Source: Mesorhizobium sp. Root102 (GTDB lineage: Bacteria > Pseudomonadota > Alphaproteobacteria > Rhizobiales > Rhizobiaceae). Taken from it: DNA of 64,000 nt. Both the position numbers and the translations under genes were made by a program. Every line of letters begins with the position of its first letter. The stretch's first letter is position 1. Where the stretch lies: positions 63,428-127,427 of the forward strand of contig NZ_LMCP01000023.1 of the NCBI RefSeq assembly GCF_001425625.1, read 5' to 3'. Below are positions 52,792-61,933 of the stretch, in pieces. A model generated the notes under the pieces. That model was not told where the DNA came from. It saw only the letters and a list, made by a program, of their open reading frames with translations, and made no database searches.

Positions 52792-54117
52792 TCACACGTA
52801 GCGGTTGACGATGTTTTCCAGCAGTTCCTGACGGCCCGACCTTGGCTGCGGCTCGATCTTCTTCTTGACGACGCGCTCGGCGATGTCTTCCAGCGTGCGC
52901 TTGCCGGAAAGCATCGCCTTGCCCTCGGCCGTGTTCCAGCCGGCATAACGTTCGGCCAGCGGCGCGGACAGCGCTTTGTCCTCGACCATGCGGGCCGCGG
53001 CCTTCAGACCGCGTGCGCAAGAGTCCATGCCGCCGATATGGCCGATCAGCAGGTCCTGCGGATCGAGCGACTGGCGGCGCAGCTTGGCGTCGAAATTGGT
53101 GCCGCCAGTCTTGAAGCCGCCGGCCTGCAGGACCTGGTAGTAGGCCAGCGCCATCTCGGGCACGTTGTTGGGGAACTGGTCGGTGTCCCAGCCCGATTGG
53201 TAGTCGTTGCGGTTCATGTCGATCGAGCCGAAGACGCCGAGCGCATTGGCCAGCGCCAGCTCGTGCTCGAAGGAATGGCCGGCCAGGATGGCGTGGCCCT
53301 GCTCGATGTTGAGCTTGACCTCCTTCTCCAGCCCGAAGCGCTTGAGGAAGCCGTAGACGGTGGCGACATCGTAATCATACTGGTGCTTGGTCGGCTCCTG
53401 CGGCTTCGGTTCGATCAGGATCGTGCCCTTGAAGCCGATCTTGTGCTTGTAATCGACGACCATGCTGAGGAACCGGCCGGCCTGCTCCTGCTCGCGGGCA
53501 AGGTCGGTGTTGAGCAGCGTCTCATAGCCCTCGCGCCCGCCCCACAGCACGTAGTTCTCGCCCTTCAGCCGCTTGGTGACGTCGAGACAGCTTTTTACCG
53601 TCGCCGCCGCATAGGCAAACACATCCGGATCGGGATTGGTGGCCGCACCCGACATGAAACGGCGATTGGAGAACAGGTTGGCCGTGCCCCAAAGCAGCTT
53701 GACGCCGGTCTGCTTCATCTTTCCGGCGAAGTAGTCGGCGATCTCGTCGAGGCGAGCCGCACTTTCGGAAAAGTCCTTGCCCTCCGGCCGCACATCGGCA
53801 TCGTGGAAGCAGAAATAGGGAGCGCCGAGCAGCGAGAACATCTCGAAGGCGACATCGGCCTTGAGCTTGGCCAGTTCCATCGTGTCGATGCCGCCGGCCT
53901 TGGGGAACCAGGGACGGTCGAAGGTCTGGCCGCCGAACGGATCGCCGCCCGGCCAGGCAAAGGAATGCCAATAGGCGACGGCAAAGCGCAGATGGTCTTC
54001 CAGCCGCTTGCCGGCGACGACCTCATCGGGATTGTAGAACCGGTAGGCCAGCGGATTGGTCGAATCTGGCCCCTCGTACTTGATTTTCTGGATGTCGCCG
54101 AAAAATCCGCTGCTCAT
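52792..54117 (-). CDS. xylA: Xylose isomerase
   Basis: XylA interconverts xylose and xylulose. The 441-residue protein is the longer class II form and starts MSSGFFGDIQKIKYEGPDS. Catalytic and metal-binding segments include FCFHDADVRPEG (histidine near 106), LIEPKPQEPTKHQYDYD (metal glutamate/aspartate near 238-253) and NIEQGHAILAGH and DMNRNDYQSGWDTDQF. It has a 23-bp tandem repeat 24 bases upstream of its ATG at 54117. Unlike the usual xylA-xylB pair, xylB is separated from it by a SnoaL-like gene on the other strand. Identification is firm. Confidence 0.97.
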   Translation of the reverse strand: MSSGFFGDIQKIKYEGPDSTNPLAYRFYNPDEVVAGKRLEDHLRFAVAYWHSFAWPGGDPFGGQTFDRPWFPKAGGIDTMELAKLKADVAFEMFSLLGAPYFCFHDADVRPEGKDFSESAARLDEIADYFAGKMKQTGVKLLWGTANLFSNRRFMSGAATNPDPDVFAYAAATVKSCLDVTKRLKGENYVLWGGREGYETLLNTDLAREQEQAGRFLSMVVDYKHKIGFKGTILIEPKPQEPTKHQYDYDVATVYGFLKRFGLEKEVKLNIEQGHAILAGHSFEHELALANALGVFGSIDMNRNDYQSGWDTDQFPNNVPEMALAYYQVLQAGGFKTGGTNFDAKLRRQSLDPQDLLIGHIGGMDSCARGLKAAARMVEDKALSAPLAERYAGWNTAEGKAMLSGKRTLEDIAERVVKKKIEPQPRSGRQELLENIVNRYV

Positions 54118-54140
54118 GGTCTTTTTCCTCTTTCGAATAG

Positions 54141-54186
54141 TTCGCCCTGATTACCTCAGGTAATTCGCCCTGATTACCTCAGGCGT
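54141..54186. repeat. 23-bp tandem duplication upstream of xylA
   Basis: TTCGCCCTGATTACCTCAGG at 54141-54160 recurs at 54164-54183, a period of 23 bp, followed by TAA and CGTAA. Each copy contains the dyad CCTGA-TTACC-TCAGG. It lies in the xylA/SnoaL-gene divergent region, 24 bases before xylA, and could be a double operator for a xylose regulator or two hairpins. Confidence 0.7.
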
Positions 54187-54253
54187 AATTGGTTTCGTTC
54201 TTCCGCTGGTCGAAAAGGCTCGTGTCAAAACCGTCAAACAAAGGAGACAGACC

Positions 54254-54616
54254 ATGACCGACCTCAACAAGATCGCCCAAAACTACATCACCGCCTGGAA
54301 CGAGAGCGATGCCGAGCGCCGGGCCGACTTGCTCAAGGCGACCTTCACTGAAGACGTCAGCTACCGCGATCCACTCATGCAGGGCGATGGCCATGCGGGC
54401 GTCGCGGCTCTGATCGACGGCGTGCAGCAGCGCTTTGCCGGCTTCCGGTTCTCGCTGAAGGGCGCGCCGGACGGTTTTGCCGACAAGATCCGCTTCTCGT
54501 GGAACCTTGGTCCGGAAGGCATTCCTTCCGTCATCGAAGGCACCGACATCGGCGTCATCGAGAACGGCCGCCTGAAGAGCGTCACCGGCTTCCTCGACAA
54601 GGTGCCGGCGCAGTGA
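54254..54616 (+). CDS. SnoaL-like/NTF2-fold protein
   Basis: The 120-residue protein starts MTDLNKIAQNYITAWNESDAERR and has the NTF2-like cone fold with a predicted pocket formed by FTEDVSYRDPLMQG and IEGTDIGVI. Such small proteins act as isomerases, hydrolases or binding proteins; none can be assigned. AAGGAG at 54241-54246 supports the start. It is divergent from xylA and convergent with xylB, between the two, which is odd for the xylose operon. Confidence 0.75.
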   Translation: MTDLNKIAQNYITAWNESDAERRADLLKATFTEDVSYRDPLMQGDGHAGVAALIDGVQQRFAGFRFSLKGAPDGFADKIRFSWNLGPEGIPSVIEGTDIGVIENGRLKSVTGFLDKVPAQ

Positions 54617-54648
54617 GCTGGCAAGCCGCGGCGTGGGCGAGAAGTTGC

Positions 54649-56103
54649 TCACGCCGTGGTGACCTTGATTGCCGGATAGAGCGCCCGGTAGTGCTGATAA
54701 GCTTCCGCGTAGACACCCCCTAGGGCGGCGTCCGGTTCGATCGTCGCATCGGTCCTCGGTGCCGTACAGATTTGAAGCGGATCGGCACCCGTCGCCGCGA
54801 TCAGGCCGAGGCGCGCAGCACCGAAGGCGGCGCCGAAGTCGCCGTCGGCGGGAATGTCGACAGGCAGTTGAAGCGCGGTGGCAATCGCCTTCAGCCAATA
54901 GCGCGAACGCGAACCGCCGCCGATCGCCGTCACCCGCGTCAAGGTCGTGCCGGCTGTGGCCAGGGCTTCGAGGCTGTCGCGGAATGCGAAGGCGACGCCT
55001 TCGAGCACGGCCTGCGTCAGCACCGCACGGCTCGATTCATGCGCCAGGCCGGTGAACGCGCCGCGAATGGCGGAATCATTGTAGGGTGTGCGCTCGCCTG
55101 AGAGGTAAGGCAGGAAGGACACGCCGCTGGGCGCCTTCAACGTGTCGCCGAGTTCGGCGGTCAATTCGCCGGCGCTCTTCCCGGTGATTTCGGACAGCCA
55201 GTTGAGCGAATCGGTTGCCGACAGGATGACGCCCATCTGGTGCCAGGTGTTCGGAAGCGCGTGGCAGAAGGTATGGACGGCACTTGCCGGGTTGGGCAGG
55301 TAGGAAGCATTGGCGGCAAACAGCACGCCCGATGTGCCGAGCGAAACGAAGGCGTGGCTGGCGCCGACCGTGCCCATGCCGCAGGCCGAGGCGGCATTGT
55401 CGCCGGCGCCACCGGCGATCGGAATGCCGGCCGGGATGCCCCATTTCGAGGCCAAGTCGGCGCGCAAGGCGCCGGCCTTCTGCGTACCCTCGACCAGCGA
55501 CGGCATCTGCTTTTCGTCGAGCGATGTCGCCGCGAGCAGGTCCGCGCTCCAGCGCCGCTTGCCGACATCGAGCCAGGACGTGCCGGCAGAATCCGACATT
55601 TCCGAAATGTGTTCGCCCGTGAGCCAGAGCCGCAGGAAATCCTTGGGCAGCAGCACTTTTGCGACCTCGGCGAAGACAGCGGGCTCGTTGTTCTTCACCC
55701 AGGCAAGCTTTGGCGCGGTGAAACCGGGAAAGACGATGTTGCCGGTCAGCGCGCGGAAGCGCGGATCGGCATCGAGGACGGCGGCCTCGGCATGGCTGCG
55801 TGTGTCGTTCCACAGGATGCAGGGGCGCAGCACCTTGTCGGCGGCATCGAGCAGCGTTGCGCCATGCATATGGCCGGACAGGCCGATACCCTTGACCGCA
55901 GCGAATTCCCTGGGATGCCTGGCTTTGAGGTCGGCAACCGCCTCCTCACAGGCCCGGATCCAGTCGTCGGGATTCTGTTCCGACCAGCCTGGATGCAGGC
56001 GTGAAACATCGAGCGACGCATGGCCGGAGCCGATGACGGTCTGCCCGGCATCGATCAGCAGCGCCTTGACGCCCGATGTCCCGAGATCGAGGCCGAGATA
56101 CAT
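54649..56103 (-). CDS. xylB: Xylulokinase
   Basis: XylB phosphorylates D-xylulose to feed the pentose phosphate pathway. The 484-residue FGGY-family kinase starts MYLGLDLGTSGVKALLID with the N-terminal phosphate-binding loop, and has AVKGIGLSGHMHGATLLD, the catalytic aspartate in PIAGGAGDNAASACGMG and the C-terminal ATP-binding ITRVTAIGGGSRSRYWLKAIAT-like segment (VTAIGGGSRSRYW). ATG 56103 is preferred over a six-codon longer frame. Its 3' end overlaps a possible hairpin at 54626-54659 (CCGCGGCGTG/CACGCCGTGG) between it and the convergent SnoaL-like gene. Confidence 0.95.
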   Translation of the reverse strand: MYLGLDLGTSGVKALLIDAGQTVIGSGHASLDVSRLHPGWSEQNPDDWIRACEEAVADLKARHPREFAAVKGIGLSGHMHGATLLDAADKVLRPCILWNDTRSHAEAAVLDADPRFRALTGNIVFPGFTAPKLAWVKNNEPAVFAEVAKVLLPKDFLRLWLTGEHISEMSDSAGTSWLDVGKRRWSADLLAATSLDEKQMPSLVEGTQKAGALRADLASKWGIPAGIPIAGGAGDNAASACGMGTVGASHAFVSLGTSGVLFAANASYLPNPASAVHTFCHALPNTWHQMGVILSATDSLNWLSEITGKSAGELTAELGDTLKAPSGVSFLPYLSGERTPYNDSAIRGAFTGLAHESSRAVLTQAVLEGVAFAFRDSLEALATAGTTLTRVTAIGGGSRSRYWLKAIATALQLPVDIPADGDFGAAFGAARLGLIAATGADPLQICTAPRTDATIEPDAALGGVYAEAYQHYRALYPAIKVTTA

Positions 56104-56184
56104 GATTTCCTCCCATGCCATTAATTTTTTCGAGCTCCGAAAAAATCTGGCTTGGCCAGTTTTTAAAACAAGATCCGCTTCGGG

Positions 56185-57507
56185 TCAATTCTCCGACAAA
56201 TCGGCGGCGCGTCGCAGAAACAGCGCTGACAGCGGACTGTCGGGTCGCGCCATCGAACGTTCTGCCGTGAGCGCCCTGGCCAGCGCACCCTCGCCGGCGC
56301 GCAGGGCCGCCTCGATCAGTGTCAGGTCGATGACGTCGCGCTGGGCGTGGCTGCCGCCGAAACGATGGGCGATTGCCCGGATCGGCCGGATCAGGTGCAC
56401 GGTCTCGGTATAGTTGCCCTCACCGAACGCCTTGATGGCAAGCGTCAGCGGATGGCCGACATCCCTTGTGAAAGCCGCGTTGTCGTCATTGCCGCGCATG
56501 GCCTCACGCTGCGCCTCGAGCAAGGTCTGAGCCGGGGCGTCGAGCCCTGCACCGACAAAGGCCATCATCGCGTGGGCATCATTGAAGGCATAAAGGCCGG
56601 CGCCTGCCTTGCGCCAGTTGGCGGCGAGCTCTGCCCAGCGGTCGCCGACATCGAAACCGCCGAGGCGGAGCCGCCACAGGATTGCCGAGGCATCGACCAT
56701 GTTGAGCGCCATCGTCGATTGCACGCCGTAGATGGGGCCATCATAGAGCGCAAGAACGTCGTCCGTTTCGCCGAGATCATAATGGAACAGCGCCAGGTGC
56801 CACCAATTGTGGACCTGCAGGAAGCTCTCCCGTGTCCACGCTTCCGGGTTGGCGCGCATCCAGGCGATGCCATCCCTTTGCCGGCTTTGCATCTCCATGA
56901 CATGGGCGACGGCATGCTGAGCCCAGCCGTCGCGCGGCTCCATGTCGACTGCCGAGCGGCCAAGCTGTTCGGCCCTGATATAGTCGCCCATTTCCTCCAG
57001 CCCGAACGCCTGCATGCCGAGCATGGCGTGGTAGCCGGGCATGCCGCTTTGCCAGGCTGGCAGGGCGCGGGCGATACGGTCGCGCAGCATGCGGGCATTG
57101 CCGGTGAAGAAATCGATCTGGTGGCCGACCTGCAGCGCCAGCCCGTCGCGCGGGGTCTCGATGGTGATATCTTCAAGAACGCGGCTGGCCTCATGCCAAC
57201 GCCCGTTGGCGAGGTGACCAAGGGCTGCGACATGCGCCTGCTCGCGTGTGGTCGCGGCAAGCGGCAGTGACGCCTCATGGCAAGCCTTGGCCACCGCCGT
57301 CGCCTCCCACTCGGTGGCGAGGCCGAAGAGATAGCCCTTGAAGACATGCGCCATGACGAAGCCGGGATCTTCCGCGATGGCGCTGTCGATGGAGGCAACG
57401 GGGTCGCCGATGAAGCACTGCAGTTCACGCACCGCTTGGTTGTAGGTCGTGAATCCCACCTCCGTTGCACCAGAAAGCGTCAGGCCGAATGCGTCCCTGA
57501 TTGCCAT
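56185..57507 (-). CDS. TTC38-like tetratricopeptide repeat protein
   Basis: The 440-residue product is helical with repeated 34-residue TPR-like units (for example DPGFVMAHVFKGYLFGLA and MPGYHAMLGMQAFGLEEMGDY). It is similar in layout to vertebrate TTC38 and its bacterial homologues: WGWAQHAVAHVMEMQSR-type segment (DGWAQHAVAHVMEMQSR), then HNWWHLALFHYDLGE. No enzymatic motif is obvious. Function is unknown. ATG 57507 begins MAIRDAFGLTLSG; the 29 codons of open frame before it are likely noncoding. It starts 81 bases before the xylB ATG on the same strand. Confidence 0.8.
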   Translation of the reverse strand: MAIRDAFGLTLSGATEVGFTTYNQAVRELQCFIGDPVASIDSAIAEDPGFVMAHVFKGYLFGLATEWEATAVAKACHEASLPLAATTREQAHVAALGHLANGRWHEASRVLEDITIETPRDGLALQVGHQIDFFTGNARMLRDRIARALPAWQSGMPGYHAMLGMQAFGLEEMGDYIRAEQLGRSAVDMEPRDGWAQHAVAHVMEMQSRQRDGIAWMRANPEAWTRESFLQVHNWWHLALFHYDLGETDDVLALYDGPIYGVQSTMALNMVDASAILWRLRLGGFDVGDRWAELAANWRKAGAGLYAFNDAHAMMAFVGAGLDAPAQTLLEAQREAMRGNDDNAAFTRDVGHPLTLAIKAFGEGNYTETVHLIRPIRAIAHRFGGSHAQRDVIDLTLIEAALRAGEGALARALTAERSMARPDSPLSALFLRRAADLSEN

Positions 57508-57906
57508 GCGATGTCCTTTCATCGACCCGTGACAGGCCCTCGATCCTTCGGCCCGAGGGGATCCTAAAGCATGGGCCACGGACACGCCACTCACGCGCTT
57601 CGTTAGAGCGTTTCAGTAGTCTTTGCAGTTTGGCAACCATGATAGGCAGGTTAAACTTTGTAAAATCGAAACAACGCGACGCGGCATCTGAAAAAATGCT
57701 TCCGAACAGTCGTTTGGAGAGTGCGGAAGGAGAAGTTGCTTTGCTGCGACGAAGGCGACAAGGTCAGCATCTTCGCCACCGGCGACTACACCACAAATCT
57801 CGGTGGCGACAAACGCCGTGTCCTCGAAGGCAATCTCGGCTTCAGCGTCAAATGGTGAAGCCGGCCATGATTCCGGAAACCGGTTTCGGGATCACGGTCA
57901 GAGAGC
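57508..57906. other. 399-bp gap with possible gene remnant and repeat
   Basis: This gap has no full gene. At 57736-57858 a plus-strand frame begins TTG after AAGGAG and encodes 40 residues ending DYTTNLGGDKRRVLEGNLGFSVKW-like (VSIFATGDYTTN, then VLEGNLGFSVKW), with a composition that looks like the end of a real protein; it may be a small gene or a remnant. At 57866-57895 a family-B palindrome (CATGATTCCGGAAACCGG) follows. The rest (57508-57735) is AT-rich in places and has nothing recognisable. Confidence 0.4.
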
Positions 57907-58530
57907 CTAATTACCCGAACGCATCGCCACAGTGGCGATGCCGGCGCCGACCAGCAGCGTGCCGCCGGTGCGGTTGAAGATGCGGATTGCCTTGGGATTG
58001 CGCACGACGTTGCGTGCGCGTGCCGCGATCAGCGCATAGCCGAAGGCATTGGCGCAGGCGAGCGCCAGGAAGGTCGTCTCGAAGATCAGCATCTGCGTCC
58101 AGAAATCGGCGTGGCGGTCGAGGAACTGCGGCAGGAAGGCGACGAAGAAGGTGATGCTTTTCGGGTTGAGCGCGGTGACCAGCCAGGCATGCGCCATCAT
58201 CTTGGCCGATGATACCGCATCGGTGCGCGGTTCGGCTTTCAGCGCGCCGCCGGCGCGAAACAGTTTCACGCCGAGATAGATCAGATAGCCGGCGCCGATC
58301 AGCTTCAGGATGGTGAAGACGGTCGCCGAAGCCGCCAGCAGCGCGCCGATGCCCAGCATCGACAAGGTCATCGCGGTGAAGTCGCCCAGCGCCACGCCGA
58401 TGGCCATCGGCAGGGCGGTGCGCCAGCCCTGGCCCAGCGCGTAGGACACGACCAGCAGGATGGTCGGACCCGGAATGATGAGAAGAATCGTCGACGCGGC
58501 GGCAAAGGCGGCCCAGTTTTCGAAGGTCAT
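57907..58530 (-). CDS. LysE-family amino-acid exporter
   Basis: The 207-residue protein has about six predicted membrane helices and the LysE/RhtB features: the helix-1 segment FAAASTILLIIPGPTILLV with the conserved PGPT, then LKLIGAGYLIYLGVKLFRAG, and LVTALNPKSITFFVAFLPQF with the conserved NPK. It should export amino acids or related compounds; the substrate is unknown. ATG 58530 has GGAGAC nearby upstream, and a seven-codon longer frame is less supported. Confidence 0.88.
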   Translation of the reverse strand: MTFENWAAFAAASTILLIIPGPTILLVVSYALGQGWRTALPMAIGVALGDFTAMTLSMLGIGALLAASATVFTILKLIGAGYLIYLGVKLFRAGGALKAEPRTDAVSSAKMMAHAWLVTALNPKSITFFVAFLPQFLDRHADFWTQMLIFETTFLALACANAFGYALIAARARNVVRNPKAIRIFNRTGGTLLVGAGIATVAMRSGN

Positions 58531-58988
58531 GCCCGTCTCCTTTGAGCTCAAGGAAGAGGATAAATCCTTAGGCCCGGGAGAATGTAAAGAGGCGATTTCC
58601 CTAACTGCGCCAACGGCAGACCGGCGTCAGTTCGCGCCGCTCAGCGTGCTCACGATATCGGCCGGGCTGACATTGGCACCGAGAGCGGTTGATGCCGCGA
58701 CAATGGCAGCGGCAAAAAGCGTGATGTCGGTTTTCAAGGTCTTGCACTTGGAGGCCCCTCGCTGATCGCTTGAGAGGTAGGAAACGCCGGCGCCGGGATT
58801 ATGACACGACCGAGGTCTTTTTGTGCAGCAGATCCCAGTCAATGGTCAGGCAGGAGGGTCGAGCGCCCGCCGGGCAACGCGCAAACGCAAGCTGTGCAAG
58901 GTCTTCACGCTTTATCAACCATGAATGATGAAAATGCCTACTATCCGGCCGGACCGTGCTTCCCGCCGACAGCGTAGGGTTTGGGTAT
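58531..58988. other. 458-bp gap upstream of the L,D-transpeptidase gene
   Basis: No certain gene is seen. A possible 36-residue peptide with signal-like hydrophobic core is at 58627-58737 on the minus strand and is listed separately. The remaining sequence carries CGGCGCCGG at about 58790 and an AT-rich stretch near 58905-58950, presumably the promoter region of the L,D-transpeptidase gene. Confidence 0.4.
58627..58737 (-). CDS. Possible short secreted peptide, weak evidence
   Basis: From TTG 58737 a minus-strand frame encodes 36 residues, LKTDITLFAAAIVAASTALG followed by ANVSPADIVSTLSGAN. It looks like a Sec signal peptide with an AxA-type cleavage region, but the ribosome-binding site is weak and the frame extends upstream without an ATG. 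It may be a true short gene or chance. Confidence 0.25.
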   Translation of the reverse strand: MKTDITLFAAAIVAASTALGANVSPADIVSTLSGAN

Positions 58989-59753
58989 ATGCGTGAGTTG
59001 CCGCAAGGTCTGACGCCGCCGCGAAACGGCGACGCATTCGAAACCGATCATCATCTTTCCCGCCGTGCCGTCCTGTCCGGGGCAGGGGCGCTCGCGCTGC
59101 TCAGCGCCGCCGGCTGCTCGACCTCGGGAGGCGGCCTGCCGGCGCTCGACCTCGACAACGTCACCACCGGTTCGGTACCGATCCGGCCGAGCATCAGCGT
59201 CGACAAGAACATCACCAGCCCCGGCGTGATGTATGCCGCGATGACGGATGGCGGCTTCAATGTACCGGAAGTGCCCTATCTCAAGGTCAAGTCGGAATTC
59301 CGCCGCCAGATCGTCGTCGACACGACAGGCGAGGCGCCCGGCACCATCGTCGTCCATCTGCAGGAGCGCATGCTCTATCTCGTCCAGCCGGGCGGCGATG
59401 CCATCCGCTACGGCGTCGGCATCGGCAAGGACGGCTTCCGCTGGTCCGGCCGCGCCAACATCCAGTATGGCAGGGAATGGCCGACCTGGACGCCGCCGCC
59501 AGAGATGATCCAGCGCAAGCCGGAACTGGTGAAGTGGCAGGCTGGACAGCCCGGCGGCCTGACCAACCCGCTCGGCGCGCGCGCCCTCTACATCTACCAG
59601 GACGGCAAGGACACCGGCTATCGCATCCACGGCTCGCCCGAGTGGTGGAGCATTGGCCAGGCGATGTCGTCGGGCTGCGTGCGCCTGATCAACCAGGACA
59701 TCATCGATCTCTACAGCCGCGTCTCCAAGAAAAATCCGGTCGTCGTCGTCTGA
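58989..59753 (+). CDS. L,D-transpeptidase lipoprotein (YkuD domain)
   Basis: L,D-transpeptidases make 3-3 crosslinks in peptidoglycan or attach outer-membrane proteins to it. The 254-residue protein has twin arginines R25-R26, a hydrophobic run and a lipobox LLSAAGC (C43), so it should be exported and lipidated. The YkuD domain follows from about 110, with the histidine in YRIHGSPEWWSIG and the catalytic cysteine C230 in SSGCVRLIN. ATG 58989 (MRELPQGL) is chosen; an 11-codon longer frame starts at GTG 58956. Family assignment is firm. Confidence 0.9.
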   Translation: MRELPQGLTPPRNGDAFETDHHLSRRAVLSGAGALALLSAAGCSTSGGGLPALDLDNVTTGSVPIRPSISVDKNITSPGVMYAAMTDGGFNVPEVPYLKVKSEFRRQIVVDTTGEAPGTIVVHLQERMLYLVQPGGDAIRYGVGIGKDGFRWSGRANIQYGREWPTWTPPPEMIQRKPELVKWQAGQPGGLTNPLGARALYIYQDGKDTGYRIHGSPEWWSIGQAMSSGCVRLINQDIIDLYSRVSKKNPVVVV

Positions 59754-59839
59754 CGCGTCACCCGGTCCACTCTTCCGTTGCGCGATAACGAAAGACAGGC
59801 GAATGTGCCTGCGAATTCATCGCTCGGGAGACGTCAGGA

Positions 59840-61006
59840 ATGGCCGGAACTTTTGTTATCGCGCAGGGCGGCGGCCCAACCGCCGTCATCAACCAGACGG
59901 TGGTCGGGGCGACGCTGGAGATCCGCAAGCGGCATCCCGGCGCCAAGGTCCTCGGCTCCATCCATGGCGTGCGCGGCATTCGTGACGGCAATTATGTCGA
60001 CCTCTCCGCCATCCCGGAAGACCGGCTGCGGCTGATTGCGGGCACGCCAAGTGCGGCCCTTGGCTCGACCCGCGACAAGCCGGATGCTGCCTATTGCGAC
60101 GTCATCCTCAACGGCCTGAAGAAGGCCGGCGCCGACGCTTTCATCTACATCGGCGGCAACGACACGTCGGGCACGCAGCAGATCCTGACCGACGCCGCCG
60201 GCGGCTCTATCGCCTTCGTCCATGCGCCGAAGACCATCGACAATGACCTTGAGGAAAACGACCACACGCCGGGCTTCATCTCCGCGGCCGAGTTCGTCGC
60301 CGGCGCCTTCCTCTCCGTCGATCTCGATTTTCGCGCTCTGCCAGGCATCTATGTCGGCATCGTCATGGGCCGGCATGCCGGCTTCCTCACTGCCGCGGCC
60401 GCTGCCTGGCAGCTCGACCTCGACAGCGGACCGCACCTCGTCTATGTGCCCGAGCGCCCATTCTCGGCCGCTGGCTTCATTGATGACGTCCGCGCCACGC
60501 TCGATCGCCACAAACGATGCATCGTCGCCGTATCGGAAGGCGTCAGCACCGCCGACGGCAAGGCGTTGGTCGAAAGCCTGGTGCCGCCGGACAAACTGGA
60601 GCGCGACGCGCATGGCAACGTCAAGTTGTCGGGCAGTGACCTGCCGGCCGCACTTGAGCGCGCGCTGGCCGAAGGCCTGCCGGGCAAGCGGGCCCGCGTC
60701 GACGCACTCGGCTACATGCCGCGCGGCTATATCGGCGCCATTAGCGCCGTCGACGCGCAGGAGGCTTTCGATGCCGGCGCTTTTGCAGTCACTGTCGCCG
60801 AACAGGGTGGCGGCTCGGTGGCGCTGCGATATGACGGCACCAAAACGGTGCTGAAGAAGGTGCCGCTGAAGAACGTCGCCGGCAAGACCCGCCACATGCC
60901 GGATGATTTCATGAAGCCCGACGTCAATCAGCTGTCCGATGCCGGCATGGCCTACCTCAAGCGGCTGGTGCCGGAAAAGTACAAGGTCGGGAAGCCCTTC
61001 GTCTGA
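59840..61006 (+). CDS. pfp: 6-phosphofructokinase, pyrophosphate-type
   Basis: The 388-residue PfkA-superfamily enzyme phosphorylates fructose 6-phosphate. Two residues indicate pyrophosphate as donor: aspartate D108 in GGNDTS (105-110), where ATP enzymes have glycine, and lysine K131 in PKTIDND (130-136), where they have glycine. The N-terminal AQGGGPTAVINQ and GYMPRGYIG-type segments are standard. ATG 59840 follows GGGAGACGTCAGGA. Its last base overlaps the MBL gene start (ATG 61006), so the two are translationally coupled. PPi-PFK is reversible, so it can serve glycolysis or gluconeogenesis. Confidence 0.9.
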   Translation: MAGTFVIAQGGGPTAVINQTVVGATLEIRKRHPGAKVLGSIHGVRGIRDGNYVDLSAIPEDRLRLIAGTPSAALGSTRDKPDAAYCDVILNGLKKAGADAFIYIGGNDTSGTQQILTDAAGGSIAFVHAPKTIDNDLEENDHTPGFISAAEFVAGAFLSVDLDFRALPGIYVGIVMGRHAGFLTAAAAAWQLDLDSGPHLVYVPERPFSAAGFIDDVRATLDRHKRCIVAVSEGVSTADGKALVESLVPPDKLERDAHGNVKLSGSDLPAALERALAEGLPGKRARVDALGYMPRGYIGAISAVDAQEAFDAGAFAVTVAEQGGGSVALRYDGTKTVLKKVPLKNVAGKTRHMPDDFMKPDVNQLSDAGMAYLKRLVPEKYKVGKPFV

Positions 61007-61722
61007 TGGACTGGTTCAGCAGAAGCATCGTCGACGACAAGACAACGATGCTGACGGAACCGTTCGTGCATGAGTACCTGCGCGCCAACATCTGGCATCT
61101 GCGCGGCCGCGACGCCGACCTGCTCGTAGACACCGGCATGGGTATCTGCCCGCTGGCGCCCGTGATCGAGACGTCCGACGGCAAGCCGCTGCTGGTCGTC
61201 GCCACCCACATCCATCTCGACCATGTCGGCTCGCTGCACGAATTTCCGTTGCGGGCCGGGCCAAGGATGAGCGCGGAACAATTCGAGAGCATGGATGTGG
61301 CGGCGACCTACGCTTACATGTTCCACGATCTCGAAGGCGCCGTCTCGAGACTGCCGGCGCCGGGCTGGAAGGCGGCCGACTACAAGATCCCGTCCGCGCC
61401 GTTGACGCGAACCCTGGACGAGGGCGACATCGTCGATCTCGGCGACCGGCAATTCCGTGTGCTGCATCTGCCCGGCCATTCCCCGGATTCTATCGCTCTG
61501 TTCGATGAGGCTGACGGCCTGTTCTTCAGCGGCGACGCCATCTACGACGACACGCTGATCGACGACCTGCCGGATTCGGACATGGTCGCCTATGTCAGTA
61601 CGATGCAGCGCCTGCTCAACCTGCCGATCCGCATCGGTCATGGCGGACACGGACCGAGCTTCGACGGCAAGCGCATGCGCGCGATTGCCACGACCTATCT
61701 CGGGCGAACCGTCGGGATCTGA
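61006..61722 (+). CDS. MBL-fold metallo-hydrolase
   Basis: The 238-residue protein has the metallo-beta-lactamase motif THIHLDHVG (metal ligands H, H, D and H, about residues 66-72), a histidine in LPGHSPDS near 160, the bridging aspartate in FSGDAIYDD and a C-terminal GHGGHG. Substrates of this family range from thioesters to lactones and nucleic acids; nothing here tells which. ATG 61006 overlaps the stop of the phosphofructokinase gene. Cofunction with PPi-PFK is suggested by coupling but not otherwise supported. Confidence 0.85.
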   Translation: MDWFSRSIVDDKTTMLTEPFVHEYLRANIWHLRGRDADLLVDTGMGICPLAPVIETSDGKPLLVVATHIHLDHVGSLHEFPLRAGPRMSAEQFESMDVAATYAYMFHDLEGAVSRLPAPGWKAADYKIPSAPLTRTLDEGDIVDLGDRQFRVLHLPGHSPDSIALFDEADGLFFSGDAIYDDTLIDDLPDSDMVAYVSTMQRLLNLPIRIGHGGHGPSFDGKRMRAIATTYLGRTVGI

Positions 61723-61933
61723 CGCCCGGCGGAGTAGAAAAGCCCCGCCTGACGACATTGTGACCTGCCGTCGTCCGGAGATTAAATCTTCGTAAGGTCG
61801 CCCGAACACCCTAAATCGGGCCGATCTGCGCCCTAGATGCAGGCTGTCGATCCGGTCGGCTGCCATGCCAGGCGAGACAGGCAATAGCGACCCTCGACAC
61901 GCCGGAAACCTTTTCCCTGCATGGGAAGAGGCC

